From: Dendrophyllia cribrosa
Lineage: Eukaryota > Cnidaria > Anthozoa > Scleractinia > Dendrophylliidae
Assembly: GCA_024195265.1 (NCBI GenBank)
Contig: JAJLRJ010000001.1
Location: forward strand, 3,627,062-3,691,061
Reading direction: 5' to 3'
DNA length: 64,000 bases
The notes under the pieces were generated by a model. That model was given only the letters and a program-made list of their open reading frames with translations. It was not told the DNA's origin and ran no database searches. Position numbers and translations under genes: made by a program. This document shows, one piece after another, positions 38,100 to 52,486 of the stretch (position 1 is its first letter; every line of letters starts with the position of its first letter).

Positions 38100-41000
38100 C
38101 ACACTCACCTAAAAAAAACTCCGTACACTCACCTAAAAAAAACTCCGTACACTCACCTAAAAAAAACTCCGTACACTCCCCTAAAAAAAACTCCGCACAC
38201 TCACCTAAAAAAAACTCCGTACACTCACCTAAAAAAAACTCCGTACACTCACCTAAAAAAAACTTCGTATACTCCCCTAAAAAAAACTCCGTACACTCCC
38301 CTAAAAAAAACTCCGCACACTCCCCTAAAAAAAACTCCGTACACTCACCTAAAAAAAACTCCGTACACTCCCCTAAAAAAAACTCCGCACACTCACCTAA
38401 AAAAAACTCCGTACACTCACCTAAAAAAAACTCCGTACACTCACCTAAAAAAAACTCCGTACACTCACCTAAAAAAAACTCCGCACACTCCCCTAAAAAA
38501 AACTCCGTACACTCCCCTAAAAAAAACTCCGCACACTCCCCTAAAAAAAATCCGTACACTCCCCTAAAAAAAACTCCGTACACTCCCCTAAAAAAAACTC
38601 CGCACACTCCCCTAAAAAAAATCCGTACACTCCCCTAAAAAAACTCCGTACACTCCCCTAAAAAAACTCCGCACACTCCCCTAAAAAAAATCCGCACACT
38701 CCCCTAAAAAAAAATCCGTACACTCCCCTAAAAAAAACTCCGCACACTCACCTAAAAAAAACTCCGTACACTCCCCTAAAAAAAACTCCGCACACTCCCC
38801 TAAAAAAAAACTCCGCACACTCCCCTAAAAAAAACTCCGCACACTCCCCTAAAAAAAACTCCGCACATTCCCCTAAAAAAAACTCCGCACACTCCCCTAA
38901 AAAAAACTCCGCACACTCCCCTAAAAAAAACTCCGTACACTCCCCTAAAAAAAACTCCGCACACTCCCCTAAAAAAAACTCCGCACACTCCCCTAAAAAA
39001 AACTCCGTACACTCCCCTAAAAAAAACTCCGCACACTCCTCTAAAAAAAATCCGTACACTCCCCTAAAAAAAACTCCGTACACTCCCCTAAAAAAACTCC
39101 GCACACTCCCCTAAAAAAAATCCCCACACTCCCCTAAAAAAAAATCCGTACACTCCCCTAAAAAAAACTCCGCACACTCACCTAAAAAAAACTCCGTACA
39201 CTCCCCTAAAAAAAACTCCGCACACTCCCCTAAAAAAAACTCCGCACACTCCCCTAAAAAAAACTCCGCACACTCCCCTAAAAACAACTCCGCACACTCC
39301 CCTAAAAAAAACTCCGCACACTCCCCTAAAAAAAACTCCGTACACTCCCCTAAAAAAACTCCGCACACTCCCCTAAAAAAAACTCCGCACACTCACCTAA
39401 AAAAAACTCCGTACACTCCCCTAAAAAAAACTCCGCACACTCCCCTAAAAAAAACTCCGCACACTCCCCTAAAAAAAACTCCGTACACTCCCCTAAAAAA
39501 AACTCCGCACACTCCCCTAAAAAAAATCCGTACACTCCCCTAAAAAAAAATCCGTACACTCCCCTAAAAAAAACTCCGCACACTCCCCTAAAAAAAATCC
39601 GTACACTCACCTAAAAAAAACTCCGCACACTCTCCTAAAAAAAATCCGTACACTCCCCTAAAAAAAACTCCGTACACTCCCCTAAAAAAAACTCCGCACA
39701 CTCCCCTAAAAAAAACTCCGTACACTCCCCTAAAAAAAACTCCGCACACTCCCCTAAAAAAAACTCCGTACACTCCCCTAAAAAAAACTCCGCACACTCA
39801 CCTAAAAAAAACTCCGTACACTCCCCTAAAAAAAACTCCGCACACTCCCCTAAAAAAAACTCCGTACACTCCCCTAAAAAAAACTCCGTACACTCCCCTA
39901 AAAAAAACTCCGCACACTCCCCTAAAAAAAACTCCGTACACTCCCCTAAAAAAAACTCCGCACACTCCCCTAAAAAAAACTCCGTACACTCCCCTAAAAA
40001 AAACTCCGCACACTCACCTAAAAAAAACTCCGTACACTCCCCTAAAAAAAACTCCGCACAATCCCCTAAAAAAAACTCCGTACACTCCCCTAAAAAAAAC
40101 CCGTACACTCCCCAAAAAAAAACTCCGCACACTCCCCTAAAAAAAACTCCGCACACTCACCTAAAAAAAACTCCGCACACTCCCCTAAAAAAAACTCCGT
40201 ACACTCCCCTAAAAAAAACTCCGTACACTCCCCTAAAAAAAACTCCGCACACTCCCCTAAAAAAAACTCCGTACACTCCCCTAAAAAAAACTCCGCACAC
40301 TCCCCTAAAAAAAACTCCGCACACTCCCCTAAAAAAAAACTCCGCACACTCCCCTAAAAAAAACTCCGCACACTCCCCTAAAAAAAACTCCGCACACTCC
40401 CCTAAAAAAAACTCCGTACACTCCCCTAAAAAAAACTCCGCACACTCCCCTAAAAAAAACTCCGCACACTCACCTAAAAAAAACTCCGTACACTCACCTA
40501 AAAAAAACTCCGCACACTCCCCTAAAAAAAATCCGTACACTCCCCTAAAAAAAACTCCGTACACTCCCCTAAAAAAAACTCCGCACACTCCCCTAAAAAA
40601 ACTCCGCACACTCACCTAAAAAAAACTCCGCACACTCCCCTAAAAAAAACTCCGCACACTCCCCTAAAAAAAATCCGCACACTCCCCTAAAAAAAAATCC
40701 GTACACTCCCCTAAAAAAAACTCCGCACACTCACCTAAAAAAATCTCCGTACACTCCCCTAAAAAAAACTCCGCACACTCCCCTAAAAAAAACTCCGCAC
40801 ACTCCCCTAAAAAAAAACTCCGCACACTCCCCTAAAAAAAACTCCGCACACTCCCCTAAAAAAAACTCCGCACACTCCCCTAAAAAAAACTCCGTACACT
40901 CCCCTAAAAAAACTCCGCACACTCCCCTAAAAAAAACTCCGCACACTCACCTAAAAAAAACTCCGTACACTCACCTAAAAAAAACTCCGTACACTCACCT

Positions 41001-41200
41001 AAAAAAAACTCCGCACACTCCCCTAAAAAAAACTCCGTACACTCCCCTAAAAAAAACTCCGCACACTCCCCTAAAAAAAATCCGTACACTCCCCTAAAAA
41101 AAACTCCGTACACTCCCCTAAAAAAAACTCCGCACACTCCCCTAAAAAAAACTCCGTACACTCCCCTAAAAAAAACTCCGCACACTCCCCTAAAAAAAAT
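38100..41200. repeat. Distant copy of the 24-27 kb array block
   Basis: Variant strings match 24.0-27.1 kb at a constant offset of about 14,094 bp, including the CAATCCCCT, TCCCCACAC and AAAACAACTCC markers. Confidence 0.75.
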
Positions 41201-41329
41201 CCGTACACTCCCCTAAAAAAAACTCCGTACACTCCCCTAAAAAAAACTCCGCACACTCCCCTAAAAAAAATCCGTACACTCCCCTAAAAAAACTCCGTAC
41301 ACTCCCCTAAAAAAACTCCGCACACTCCC

Positions 41330-43000
41330 CTAAAAAAAATCCGCACACTCCCCTAAAAAAAAATCCGTACACTCCCCTAAAAAAAACTCCGCACACTCAC
41401 CTAAAAAAAACTCCGTACACTCCCCTAAAAAAAACTCCGCACACTCCCCTAAAAAAAACTCCGCACACTCCCCTAAAAAAAACTCCGCACACTCCCCTAA
41501 AAAAAACTCCGCACACTCCCCTAAAAAAAACTCCGCACACTCCCCTAAAAAAAACTCCGTACACTCCCCTAAAAAAACTCCGCACACTCCCCTAAAAAAA
41601 ACTCCGCACACTCCCCTAAAAAAAAACTCCGCACACTCCCCTAAAAAAAACTCCGCACACTCCCCTAAAAAAAACTCCGCACACTCCCCTAAAAAAAACT
41701 CCGTACACTCCCCTAAAAAAACTCCGCACACTCCCCTAAAAAAAACTCCGCACACTCACCTAAAAAAATCTCCGCACACTCACCTAAAAAAAACTCCGCA
41801 CACTCACCTAAAAAAAACTCCGCACACTCCCCTAAAAAAAACTCCGTACACTCCCCTAAAAAAAACTCCGCACACTCCCCTAAAAAAAATCCGTACACTC
41901 CCCTAAAAAAAACTCCGTACACTCCCCTAAAAAAAACTCCGCACACTCCCCTAAAAAAAATCCGTACACTCCCCTAAAAAAACTCCGTACACTCCCCTAA
42001 AAAAACTCCGCACACTCCCCTAAAAAAAATCCGCACACTCCCCTAAAAAAAAATCCGTACACTCCCCTAAAAAAAACTCCGCACACTCACCTAAAAAAAA
42101 CTCCGTACACTCCCCTAAAAAAAACTCCGCACACTCCCCTAAAAAAAACTCCGCACACTCCCCTAAAAAAAACTCCGCACACTCCCCTAAAAAAAACTCC
42201 GCACACTCCCCTAAAAAAAACTCCGCACACTCCCCTAAAAAAAACTCCGTACACTCCCCTAAAAAAACTCCGCACACTCCCCTAAAAAAAACTCCGCACA
42301 CTCCCCTAAAAAAAAACTCCGCACACTCCCCTAAAAAAAACTCCGCACACTCCCCTAAAAAAAACTCCGCACACTCCCCTAAAAAAAACTCCGTACACTC
42401 CCCTAAAAAAACTCCGCACACTCCCCTAAAAAAAACTCCGCACACTCACCTAAAAAAAACTCCGCACACTCACCTAAAAAAAACTCCGTACACTCACCTA
42501 AAAAAAACTCCGCACACTCCCCTAAAAAAAACTCCGTACACTCCCCTAAAAAAAACTCCGCACACTCCCCTAAAAAAAATCCGTACACTCCCCTAAAAAA
42601 AACTCCGTACACTCCCCTAAAAAAAACTCCGCACACTCCCCTAAAAAAAATCCGTACACTCCCCTAAAAAAACTCCGTACACTCCCCTAAAAAAACTCCG
42701 CACACTCCCCTAAAAAAAATCCGCACACTCCCCTAAAAAATAATCCGTACACTCCTCTAAAAAAAACTCCGCACACTCACCTAAAAAAAATTCCGTACAC
42801 TCCCCTAAAAAAAACTCCGCACACTCCCCTAAAAAAAACTCCGCACACTCCCCTAAAAAAAACTCCGCACACTCCCCTAAAAAAAACTCCGCACACTCCC
42901 CTAAAAAAAACTCCGCACACTCCCCTAAAAAAAACTCCGTACACTCCCCTAAAAAAACTCCGCACACTCCCCTAAAAAAAACTCCGCACACTCACCTAAA
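41330..43000. repeat. Higher-order repeat block, period about 690 bp
   Basis: The same succession of unit variants starts at 41330, 42020 and 42710, equal to about 29 units per block. Confidence 0.75.
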
Positions 43001-44699
43001 AAAAACTCCGTACACTCCCCTAAAAAAAACTCCGCACACTCCCCTAAAAAAAACTCCGCACACTCCCCTAAAAAAAACTCCGCACACTCCCCTAAAAAAA
43101 ACTCCGTACACTCCCCTAAAAAAAACTCCGCACACTCCCCTAAAAAAAATCCGTACACTCCCCTAAAAAAAACTCCGCACACTCCCCTAAAAAAAATCCG
43201 TACACTCACCTAAAAAAAACTCCGCACACTCCCCTAAAAAAAATCCGTACACTCCCCTAAAAAAAACTCCGTACACTCCCCTAAAAAAAACTCCGCACAC
43301 TCCCCTAAAAAAACTCCGCACACTCCCCTAAAAAAAACTTCGCACACTCCCCTAAAAAAAACTCCGTACACTCCCCTAAAAAAAACTCCGCACACTCCCC
43401 TAAAAAAAATCCGTACACTCCCCTAAAAAAAACTCCGTACACTCCCCTAAAAAAAACTCCGCACACTCCCCTAAAAAAAACTCCGCACACTCCCCTAAAA
43501 AAAACTCCGCACACTCCCCTAAAAAAAACTCCGCACACTCCCCTAAAAAAAACTCCGTACACTCCCCTAAAAAAACTCCGCACACTCCCCTAAAAAAAAC
43601 TCCGCACACTCACCTAAAAAAAACTCCGTACACTCCCCTAAAAAAAACTCCGCACACTCCCCTAAAAAAAACTCCGCACACTCCCCTAAAAAAAACTCCG
43701 CACACTCCCCTAAAAAAAACTCCGTACACTCCCCTAAAAAAAACTCCGCACACTCCCCTAAAAAAAATCCGTACACTCCCCTAAAAAAAACTCCGCACAC
43801 TCCCCTAAAAAAAATCCGTACACTCACCTAAAAAAAACTCCGCACTCTCCCCTAAAAAAAATCCGTACACTCCCCTAAAAAAAACTCCGTACACTCCCCT
43901 AAAAAAAACTCCGCACACTCCCCTAAAAAAAACTCCGCACACTCACCTAAAAAAAACTCCGCACACTCCCCTAAAAAAACTCCGCACACTCCCCTAAAAA
44001 AAATCCGCACACTCCCCTAAAAAAAAATCCGTACACTCCCCTAAAAAAAACTCCGCACACTCACCTAAAAAAAACTCCGTACACTCCTCTAAAAAAAACT
44101 CCGCACACTCCCCTAAAAAAAACTCCGCACACTCCCCTAAAAAAAACTTCGCACACTCCCCTAAAAAAAACTCCGCACACTCCCCTAAAAAAAACTCCGC
44201 ACACTCCCCTAAAAAAAACTCCGTACACTCCCCTAAAAAAACTCCGCACACTCCCCTAAAAAAAACTCCGCACACTCACCTAAAAAAAACTCCGCACACT
44301 CCTCTAAAAAAAACTCCGCACACTCACCTAAAAAAAACTCCGTACACTCCCCTAAAAAAAACTCCGCACACTCCCCTAAAAAAAACTCCGTACACTCCCC
44401 TAAAAAAAACTCCGCACACTCCCCTAAAAAAAATCCGTACACTCCCCTAAAAAAAAATCCGTACACTCCCCTAAAAAAAACTCCGCACACTCCCCTAAAA
44501 AAAATCCGTACACTCCCCTAAAAAAAACTGCGCACACTCCCCTAAAAAAAATCCGTACACTCCCCTAAAAAAAACTCCGTACACTCCCCTAAAAAAAACT
44601 CCGCACACTCCCCGAAAAAAACTCCGCACACTCCCCTAAAAAAAATCCGTACACTCACCTAAAAAAAACTCCGCACACTCCCCTAAAAAAAACTCCGTA

Positions 44700-47600
44700 C
44701 ACTCCCCTAAAAAAAACTCCGCACACTCACCTAAAAAAAACTCCGCACACTCCCCTAAAAAAACTCCGTACACTCACCTAAAAAAACTCCGTACACTCAC
44801 CTAAAAAAACTCCGTACTCTCACCTAAAAAAAACTCCGCACACTCACCTAAAAAAAACTCCGCACACTCACCTAAAAAAAACTCCGTACACTCACCTAAA
44901 AAAAATCCGTACACTCCCCTAAAAAAAACTCCGCACACTCACCTAAAAAATACTCCGTACACTCCCCTAAAAAAAATCCGTACACTCCCCTAAAAAAAAC
45001 TCCGTACACTCCCCTAAAAAAAATCCGTACACTCACCTAAAAAAAACTCCGTACACTCCCCTAAAAAAAACTCCGCACACTCACCTAAAAAAAACTCCGT
45101 ACACTCCCCTAAAAAAAATCCGTACACTCCCCTAAAAAAAACTCCGCACACTCCCCTAAAAAAAATCCGTACACTCCCCTAAAAAAAAATCCGTACACTC
45201 CCCTAAAAAAAACTCCGCACACTCACCTAAAAAATACTCCGTACACTCCCCTAAAAAAAATCCGTACACTCCCCTAAAAAAAACTCCGTACACTCCCCTA
45301 AAAAAAATCCGTACACTCACCTAAAAAAAACTCCGTACACTCCCCTAAAAAAAACTCCGCATACTCACCTAAAAAAAACTCCGTACACTCCCCTAAAAAA
45401 AATCCGTACACTCCCCTAAAAAAAACTCCGCACACTCCCCTAAAAAAAATCCGTACACTCCCCTAAAAAAAAATCCGTACACCCCCCTAAAAAAAACTCC
45501 GCACACTCCCCTAAAAAAAATCCGTACACTCCCCTAAAAAAAACTGCGCACACTCCCCTAAAAAAAATCCGTACACTCCCCTAAAAAAAACTCCGTACAC
45601 TCCCCTAAAAAAAACTCCGCACACTCCCCTAAAAAAACTCCGCACACTCCCCTAAAAAAAATCCGTACACTCACCTAAAAAAAACTCCGCACACTCCCCT
45701 AAAAAAAACTCCGTACACTCCCCTAAAAAAAACTACGCACACTCACCTAAAAAAAACTCCGCACACTCCCCTAAAAAAACTCCGTACACTCACCTAAAAA
45801 AACTCCGTACACTCACCTAAAAAAACTCCGTACACTCACCTAAAAAAAACTCCGCACACTCACCTAAAAAAAACTCCGCACACTCACCTAAAAAAAACTC
45901 CGTACACTCACCTAAAAAAAACTCCGTACACTCACCTAAAAAATACTCCGTACACTCCCCTAAAAAAAACTCCGTACACTCCCCTAAAAAAAACTCCGCA
46001 CACTCACCTAAAAAAAATCCGTACACTCCCCTAAAAAAAACTCCGTACACTCCCCTAAAAAAAATCCGTACACTCACCTAAAAAAAACTCCGTACACTCC
46101 CCTAAAAAAAACTCCGCACACTCACCTAAAAAAAACTCCGTACACTCCCCTAAAAAAAAATCCGTACACTCCCCTAAAAAAAACTCCGCACACTCCCCTA
46201 AAAAAAATCCGTACACTCCCCTAAAAAAAAATCCGTACACTCCCCTAAAAAAAACTCCGCACACTCCCCTAAAAAAAATCCGTACACTCCCCTAAAAAAA
46301 ACTGCGCACACTCCCCTAAAAAAAATCCGTACACTCCCCTAAAAAAAACTCCGTACACTCCCCTAAAAAAAACTCCGCACACTCCCCTAAAAAAACTCCG
46401 CACACTCCCCTAAAAAAAATCCGTACACTCACCTAAAAAAAACTCCGCACACTCCCCTAAAAAAAACTCCGTACACTCCCCTAAAAAAAACTCCGCACAC
46501 TCACCTAAAAAAAACTCCGGACACTCCCCTAAAAAAACTCCGTACACTCACCTAAAAAAACTCCGTACACTCACCTAAAAAAACTCCGTACACTCACCTA
46601 AAAAAAACTCCGCACACTCACCTAAAAAAAACTCCGCACACTCACCTAAAAAAAACTCCGTACACTCACCTAAAAAAAACTCCGTACACTCACCTAAAAA
46701 ATACTCCGTACACTCCCCTAAAAAAAACTCCGTACACTCCCCTAAAAAAAACTCCGCACACTTACCTAAAAAAAACTCCGCACACTCCCCTAAAAAAACT
46801 CCGTACACTCACCTAAAAAAACTCCGTACACTCACCTAAAAAAACTCCGTACACTCACCTAAAAAAAACTCCGCACACTCACCTAAAAAAAACTCCGCAC
46901 ACTCACCTAAAAAAAACTCCGTACACTCCCCTAAAAAAAATCCGTACACTCCCCTAAAAAAAACTCCGCACACTCACCTAAAAAAAACTCCGTACACTCC
47001 CCTAAAAAAAATCCGTACACTCCCCTAAAAAAAACTCCGCACACTCACCTAAAAAATACTCCGTACACTCCCCTAAAAAAAATCCGTACACTCCCCTAAA
47101 AAAAACTCCGTACACTCCCCTAAAAAAAATCCGTACACTCACCTAAAAAAAACTCCGTACACTCCCCTAAAAAAAACTCCGCACACTCACCTAAAAAAAA
47201 CTCCGTACACTCCCCTAAAAAAAATCCGTACACTCACCTAAAAAACTCCGCACACTCACCTAAAAAAAATCCGTACACTCACCTAAAAAAAACTCCGTAC
47301 ACTCCCCTAAAAAAAATCCGTACACTCCCCTAAAAAAAAATCCGTACACTCCCCTAAAAAAAATCCGTACACTCACCTAAAAAAAACTCCGCACACTCAC
47401 CTAAAAAAAACTCCGCACACTCACCTAAAAAAAACTCCGTACACTCACCTAAAAAAAACTCCGCACACTCCCCTAAAAAAAATCCGTACACTCCCCTAAA
47501 AAAAACTCCGTACACTCCCCTAAAAAAAACTCCGCACACTCCCCTAAAAAAAATCCGTACACTCACCTGAAAAAAACTCCGTACACTCCCCTAAAAAAAA

Positions 47601-50600
47601 CTCCGTACACTCCCCTAAAAAAAACTCCGTACACTCCCCTAAAAAAAACTCCGCACACTCCCCTAAAAAAACTCCGCACACTCCCCTAAAAAAAATCCGT
47701 ACACTCACCTAAAAAAAACTCCGCACACTCCCCTAAAAAAAACTCCGTACACTCCCCTAAAAAAAACTACGCACACTCACCTAAAAAAAACTCCGCACAC
47801 TCCCCTAAAAAAACTCCGTACACTCACCTAAAAAAACTCCGCACACTCACCTAAAAAAACTCCGTACACTCACCTAAAAAAAACTCCGCACACTCACCTA
47901 AAAAAAACTCCGCACACTCACCTAAAAAAAACTCCGTACACTCACCTAAAAAAAACTCCGTACACTCACCTAAAAAATACTCCGTACACTCCCCTAAAAA
48001 AAACTCCGTACACTCCCCTAAAAAAAACTCCGCACACTCACCTAAAAAAAATCCGTACACTCCCCTAAAAAAAACTCCGTACACTCCCCTAAAAAAAATC
48101 CGTACACTCACCTAAAAAAAACTCCGTACACTCCCCTAAAAAAAACTCCGCACACTCACCTAAAAAAAACTCCGTACACTCCCCTAAAAAAAATCCGTAC
48201 ACTCCCCTAAAAAAAACTCCGCACACTCCCCTAAAAAAAAATCCGTACACTCCCCTAAAAAAAACTGCGCACACTCCCCTAAAAAAAATCCGTACACTCC
48301 CCTAAAAAAAACTCCGTACACTCCCCTAAAAATAACTCCGCACACTCCCCTAAAAAAACTCCGCACACTCCCCTAAAAAAAATCCGTACACTCACCTAAA
48401 AAAAACTCCGCACACTCCCCTAAAAAAAACTCCGTACACTCCCCTAAAAAAAACTCCGCACACTCACCTAAAAAAAACTCCGCACACTCCCCTAAAAAAA
48501 CTCCGTACACTCACCTAAAAAAACTCCGTACACTCACCTAAAAAAACTCCGTACACTCACCTAAAAAAAACTCCGCACACTCACCTAAAAAAAACTCCGC
48601 ACACTCACCTAAAAAAAACTCCGTACACTCACCTAAAAAAAACTCCGTACACTCACCTAAAAAATACTCCGTACACTCCCCTAAAAAAAACTCCGTACAC
48701 TCCCCTAAAAAAAACTCCGCACACTCACCTAAAAAAAACTCCGCACACTCCCCTAAAAAAAACTCCGTACACTCACCTAAAAAAAACTCCGTACACTCAC
48801 CTAAAAAAACTCCGTACACTCACCTAAAAAAAACTCCGCACACTCACCTAAAAAAAACTCCGCACACTCACCTAAAAAAAACTCCGTACACTCCCCTAAA
48901 AAAAATCCGTACACTCCCCTAAAAAAAACTCCGCACACTCACCTAAAAAAAACTCCGTACACTCCCCTAAAAAAAATCCGTACACTCCCCTAAAAAAAAC
49001 TCCGCACACTCACCTAAAAAATACTCCGTACACTCCCCTAAAAAAAATCCGTACACTCCCCTAAAAAAAACTCCGTACACTCCCCTAAAAAAAATCCGTA
49101 CACTCACCTAAAAAAAACTCCGTACACTCCCCTAAAAAAAACTCCGCACACTCACCTAAAAAAAACTCCGTACACTCCCCTAAAAAAAATCCGTACACTC
49201 ACCTAAAAAAAACTCCGCACACTCACCTAAAAAAAATCCGTACACTCACCTAAAAAAAACTCCGTACACTCCTCTAAAAAAAATCCGTACACTCCCCTAA
49301 AAAAAAATCCGTACACTCCCCTAAAAAAAATCCGTACACTCACCTAAAAAAAACTCCGCACACTCACCTAAAAAATACTCCGTACACTCCCCTAAAAAAA
49401 ACTCCGTACACTCCCCTAAAAAAAACTCCGCACACTCACCTAAAAAAAACTCCGCACACTCCCCTAAAAAAACTCCGTACACTCACCTAAAAAAACTCCG
49501 TACACTCACCTAAAAAAACTCCGTACACTCACCTAAAAAAAACTCCGCACACTCACCTAAAAAAAACTCCGCACACTCACCTAAAAAAAACTCCGTACAC
49601 TCCCCTAAAAAAAATCCGTACACTCCCCTAAAAAAAACTCCGCACACTCACCTAAAAAAAACTCCGTACACTCCCCTAAAAAAAACTCCGCACACTCCCC
49701 TAAAAAAAACTCCGCACACTCACCTAAAAAAAACTCTGTACACCCACCTAAAAAAAACTCCGTACACTCACCTAAAAAAAACTCCGCACACTCCCCTAAA
49801 AAAAACTCCGCACACTCCCCTAAAAAAAACTCCGCACACTCCCCTAAAAAAAACTCCGCACACTCCCCTAAAAAAAACTCCGTACACTCCCCTAAAAAAA
49901 ACTCCGCACACTCACCTAAAAAAAACTCCGCACACTCCCCTAAAAAAACTCCGTACACTCACCTAAAAAAACTCCGTACACTCACCTAAAAAAAACTCCG
50001 TACACTCACCTAAAAAAAACTCCGCACACTCACCTAAAAAAAACTCCGCACACTCACCTAAAAAAAACTCCGTACACTCACCTAAAAAAAACTCCGCACA
50101 CTCCCCTAAAAAAAATCCGTACACTCCCCTAAAAAAAACTCCGTACACTCCCCTAAAAAAAACTCCGCACACTCCCCTAAAAAAAATCCGTACACTCACC
50201 TGAAAAAAACTCCGTACACTCCCCTAAAAAAAACTCCGTACACTCCCCTAAAAAAAACTCCGTACACTCACCTAAAAAAAACTCCGTACACTCACCTAAA
50301 AAAAACTCCGCACACTCACCTAAAAAAAACTCCGTACACTCACCTAAAAAAAACTCCGTACACTCCCCTAAAAAAAACTCCGTACACTCCCCTAAAAAAA
50401 ACTCCGCACACTCCCCTAAAAAAAACTCCGCACACTCACCTAAAAAAAACTCTGTACACTCACCTAAAAAAAACTCCGTACACTCACCTAAAAAAAACTC
50501 CGCACACTCCCCTAAAAAAAACTCCGTACACTCCCCTAAAAAAAACTCCGCACACTCCCCTAAAAAAAACTCCGCACACTCCCCTAAAAAAAACTCCGTA

Positions 50601-52370
50601 CACTCCCCTAAAAAAAACTCCGCACACTTACCTAAAAAAAACTCCGCACACTCCCCTAAAAAAACTCCGTACACTCACCTAAAAAAACTCCGTACACTCA
50701 CCTAAAAAAACTCCGTACACTCACCTAAAAAAAACTCCGCACACTCACCTAAAAAAAACTCCGCACACTCACCTAAAAAAAACTCCGTACACTCACCTAA
50801 AAAAAACTCCGTACACTCACCTAAAAAATACTCCGTACACTCCCCTAAAAAAAACTCCGTACACTCCCCTAAAAAAAACTCCGCACACTCACCTAAAAAA
50901 AACTCCGCACACTCCCCTAAAAAAACTCCGTACACTCACCTAAAAAAACTCCGTACACTCACCTAAAAAAACTCCGTACACTCACCTAAAAAAAACTCCG
51001 CACACTCACCTAAAAAAAACTCCGCACACTCACCTAAAAAAAACTCCGTACACTCCCCTAAAAAAAATCCGTACACTCTCCTAAAAAAAACTCCGCACAC
51101 TCACCTAAAAAAAACTCCGTACACTCCCCTAAAAAAAATCCGTACACTCCCCTAAAAAAAACTCCGCACACTCACCTAAAAAATACTCCGTACACTCCCC
51201 TAAAAAAAATCCGTACACTCCCCTAAAAAAAACTCCGTACACTCCCCTAAAAAAAATCCGTACACTCACCTAAAAAAAACTCCGTACACTCCCCTAAAAA
51301 AAACTCCGCACACTCACCTAAAAAAAACTCCGTACACTCCCCTAAAAAAAATCCGTACACTCCCCTAAAAAAAACTCCGTACACTCCCCTAAAAAAAATC
51401 CGTACACTCACCTAAAAAAAACTCCGCACACTCACCTAAAAAAAATCCGTACACTCACCTAAAAAAAACTCCGTACACTCCCCTAAAAAAAATCCGTACA
51501 CTCCCCTAAAAAAAAATCCGTACACTCCCCTAAAAAAAATCCGTACACTCACCTAAAAAAAACTCCGCACACTCACCTAAAAAAAACTCCGCACACTCAC
51601 CTAAAAAAAACTCCGTACACTCACCTAAAAAAAACTCCGCACACTCCCCTAAAAAAAATCCGTACACTCCCCTAAAAAAAACTCCGTACACTCCCCTAAA
51701 AAAAACTCCGCACACTCCCCTAAAAAAACTCCGTACACTCACCTGAAAAAAACTCCGTACACTCCCCTAAAAAAAACTCCGTACACTCCCCTAAAAAAAA
51801 CTCCGTACACTCACCTAAAAAAAACTCCGTACACTCACCTAAAAAAAACTCCGCACACTCACCTAAAAAAAACTCCGTACACTCACCTAAAAAAAACTCC
51901 GTACACTCCCCTAAAAAAAACTCCGTACACTCCCCTAAAAAAAACTCCGCACACTCCCCTAAAAAAAACTCCGCACACTCACCTAAAAAAAACTCTGTAC
52001 ACTCACCTAAAAAAAACTCCGTACACTCACCTAAAAAAAACTCCGTACACTCACCTAAAAAAAACTCCGTACACTCACCTAAAAAAAACTCCGTACACTC
52101 ACCTAAAAAAAACTCCGTACACTCACCTAAAAAAAACTCCGTACACTCCCCTAAAAAAAACTCCGTACACTCACCTAAAAAAAACTCCGTACACTCACCT
52201 AAAAAAAACTCCGCATACTCCCCTAAAAAAACTCCGCACACTCCCCTAAAAAAACTCCGTACACTCCCCTAAAAAAAACTCCGCACACTCACCTAAAAAA
52301 ACTCCGTACACTCCCCTAAAAAAAACTCCGCACACTCCCCTAAAAAAAAATCCGCACACTCCCAAAAAAA
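44700..52370. repeat. Array sub-domain with private unit variants
   Basis: The variant with TACTCC after six A (for example 44951, 45233, 47055, 49021, 51182) is seen only here. CACCT-type units are much more frequent than elsewhere. Blocks recur at about 2,034 bp (45817 and 47851). This part was amplified separately from the rest. Confidence 0.7.
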
Positions 52371-52459
52371 AACCTATGCGCGCGCATGTGTACGAGTAGG
52401 ACCGAATCCTAGTTTCCAGCTCTAATTCGCGCTTTTTTTCGAATACCCGAAGTAAAAAC
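52371..52459 (+). promoter_or_regulatory. Left inner domain, putative integrase 5' region
   Basis: About 89 bp between the array and the integrase ATG, almost identical in reverse complement to 56081-56165. It contains an alternating purine-pyrimidine stretch (TGCGCGCGCATGTGTAC) and no TATA box. A promoter role is inferred only from position. Confidence 0.3.
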
Positions 52460-52486
52460 ATGGCGTCGCAGAGGGAAGCTACATGA

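Larger units (their letters stand above)
7269..52370. repeat. 24-bp minisatellite, about 45 kb
   Basis: The consensus unit is ACTCCGCACACTCCCCT plus seven A (24 bp). Common variants are CGT for CGC, CACCT for CCCCT, AATCCG for ACTCCG, and A-runs of six to nine. Length divided by 24 gives about 1,850 units, not counting the 500-N gap. Higher-order repetition is evident (see findings). The minus strand reads as an eight-residue repeat (FFLGECAE and frames RGVCGVFF) because the unit is a multiple of three and lacks stops in some frames; A-run length changes break every frame, so these are not genes. The array ends about 90 bp before the integrase start codon. Confidence 0.97.

Noticed and set aside
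7300..52370. Dozens of minus-strand frames of 60-268 codons reading FFLGECAE or RGVCGVFF repeats
   Set aside because: The unit is 24 bp (8 codons) without stops in some frames, so long frames are automatic. Changes in A-run length shift frame every few hundred bases, and there is no unique start, end or domain.
7269..52370. Telomere-like motif (TTTAGGG on the minus strand)
   Set aside because: It is only a chance part of the 24-bp unit; there is no 6-7-bp periodicity and normal sequence follows on both sides.
7269..52370. CRISPR-like array
   Set aside because: The units are directly adjacent with no unique spacers, and the context is eukaryotic.
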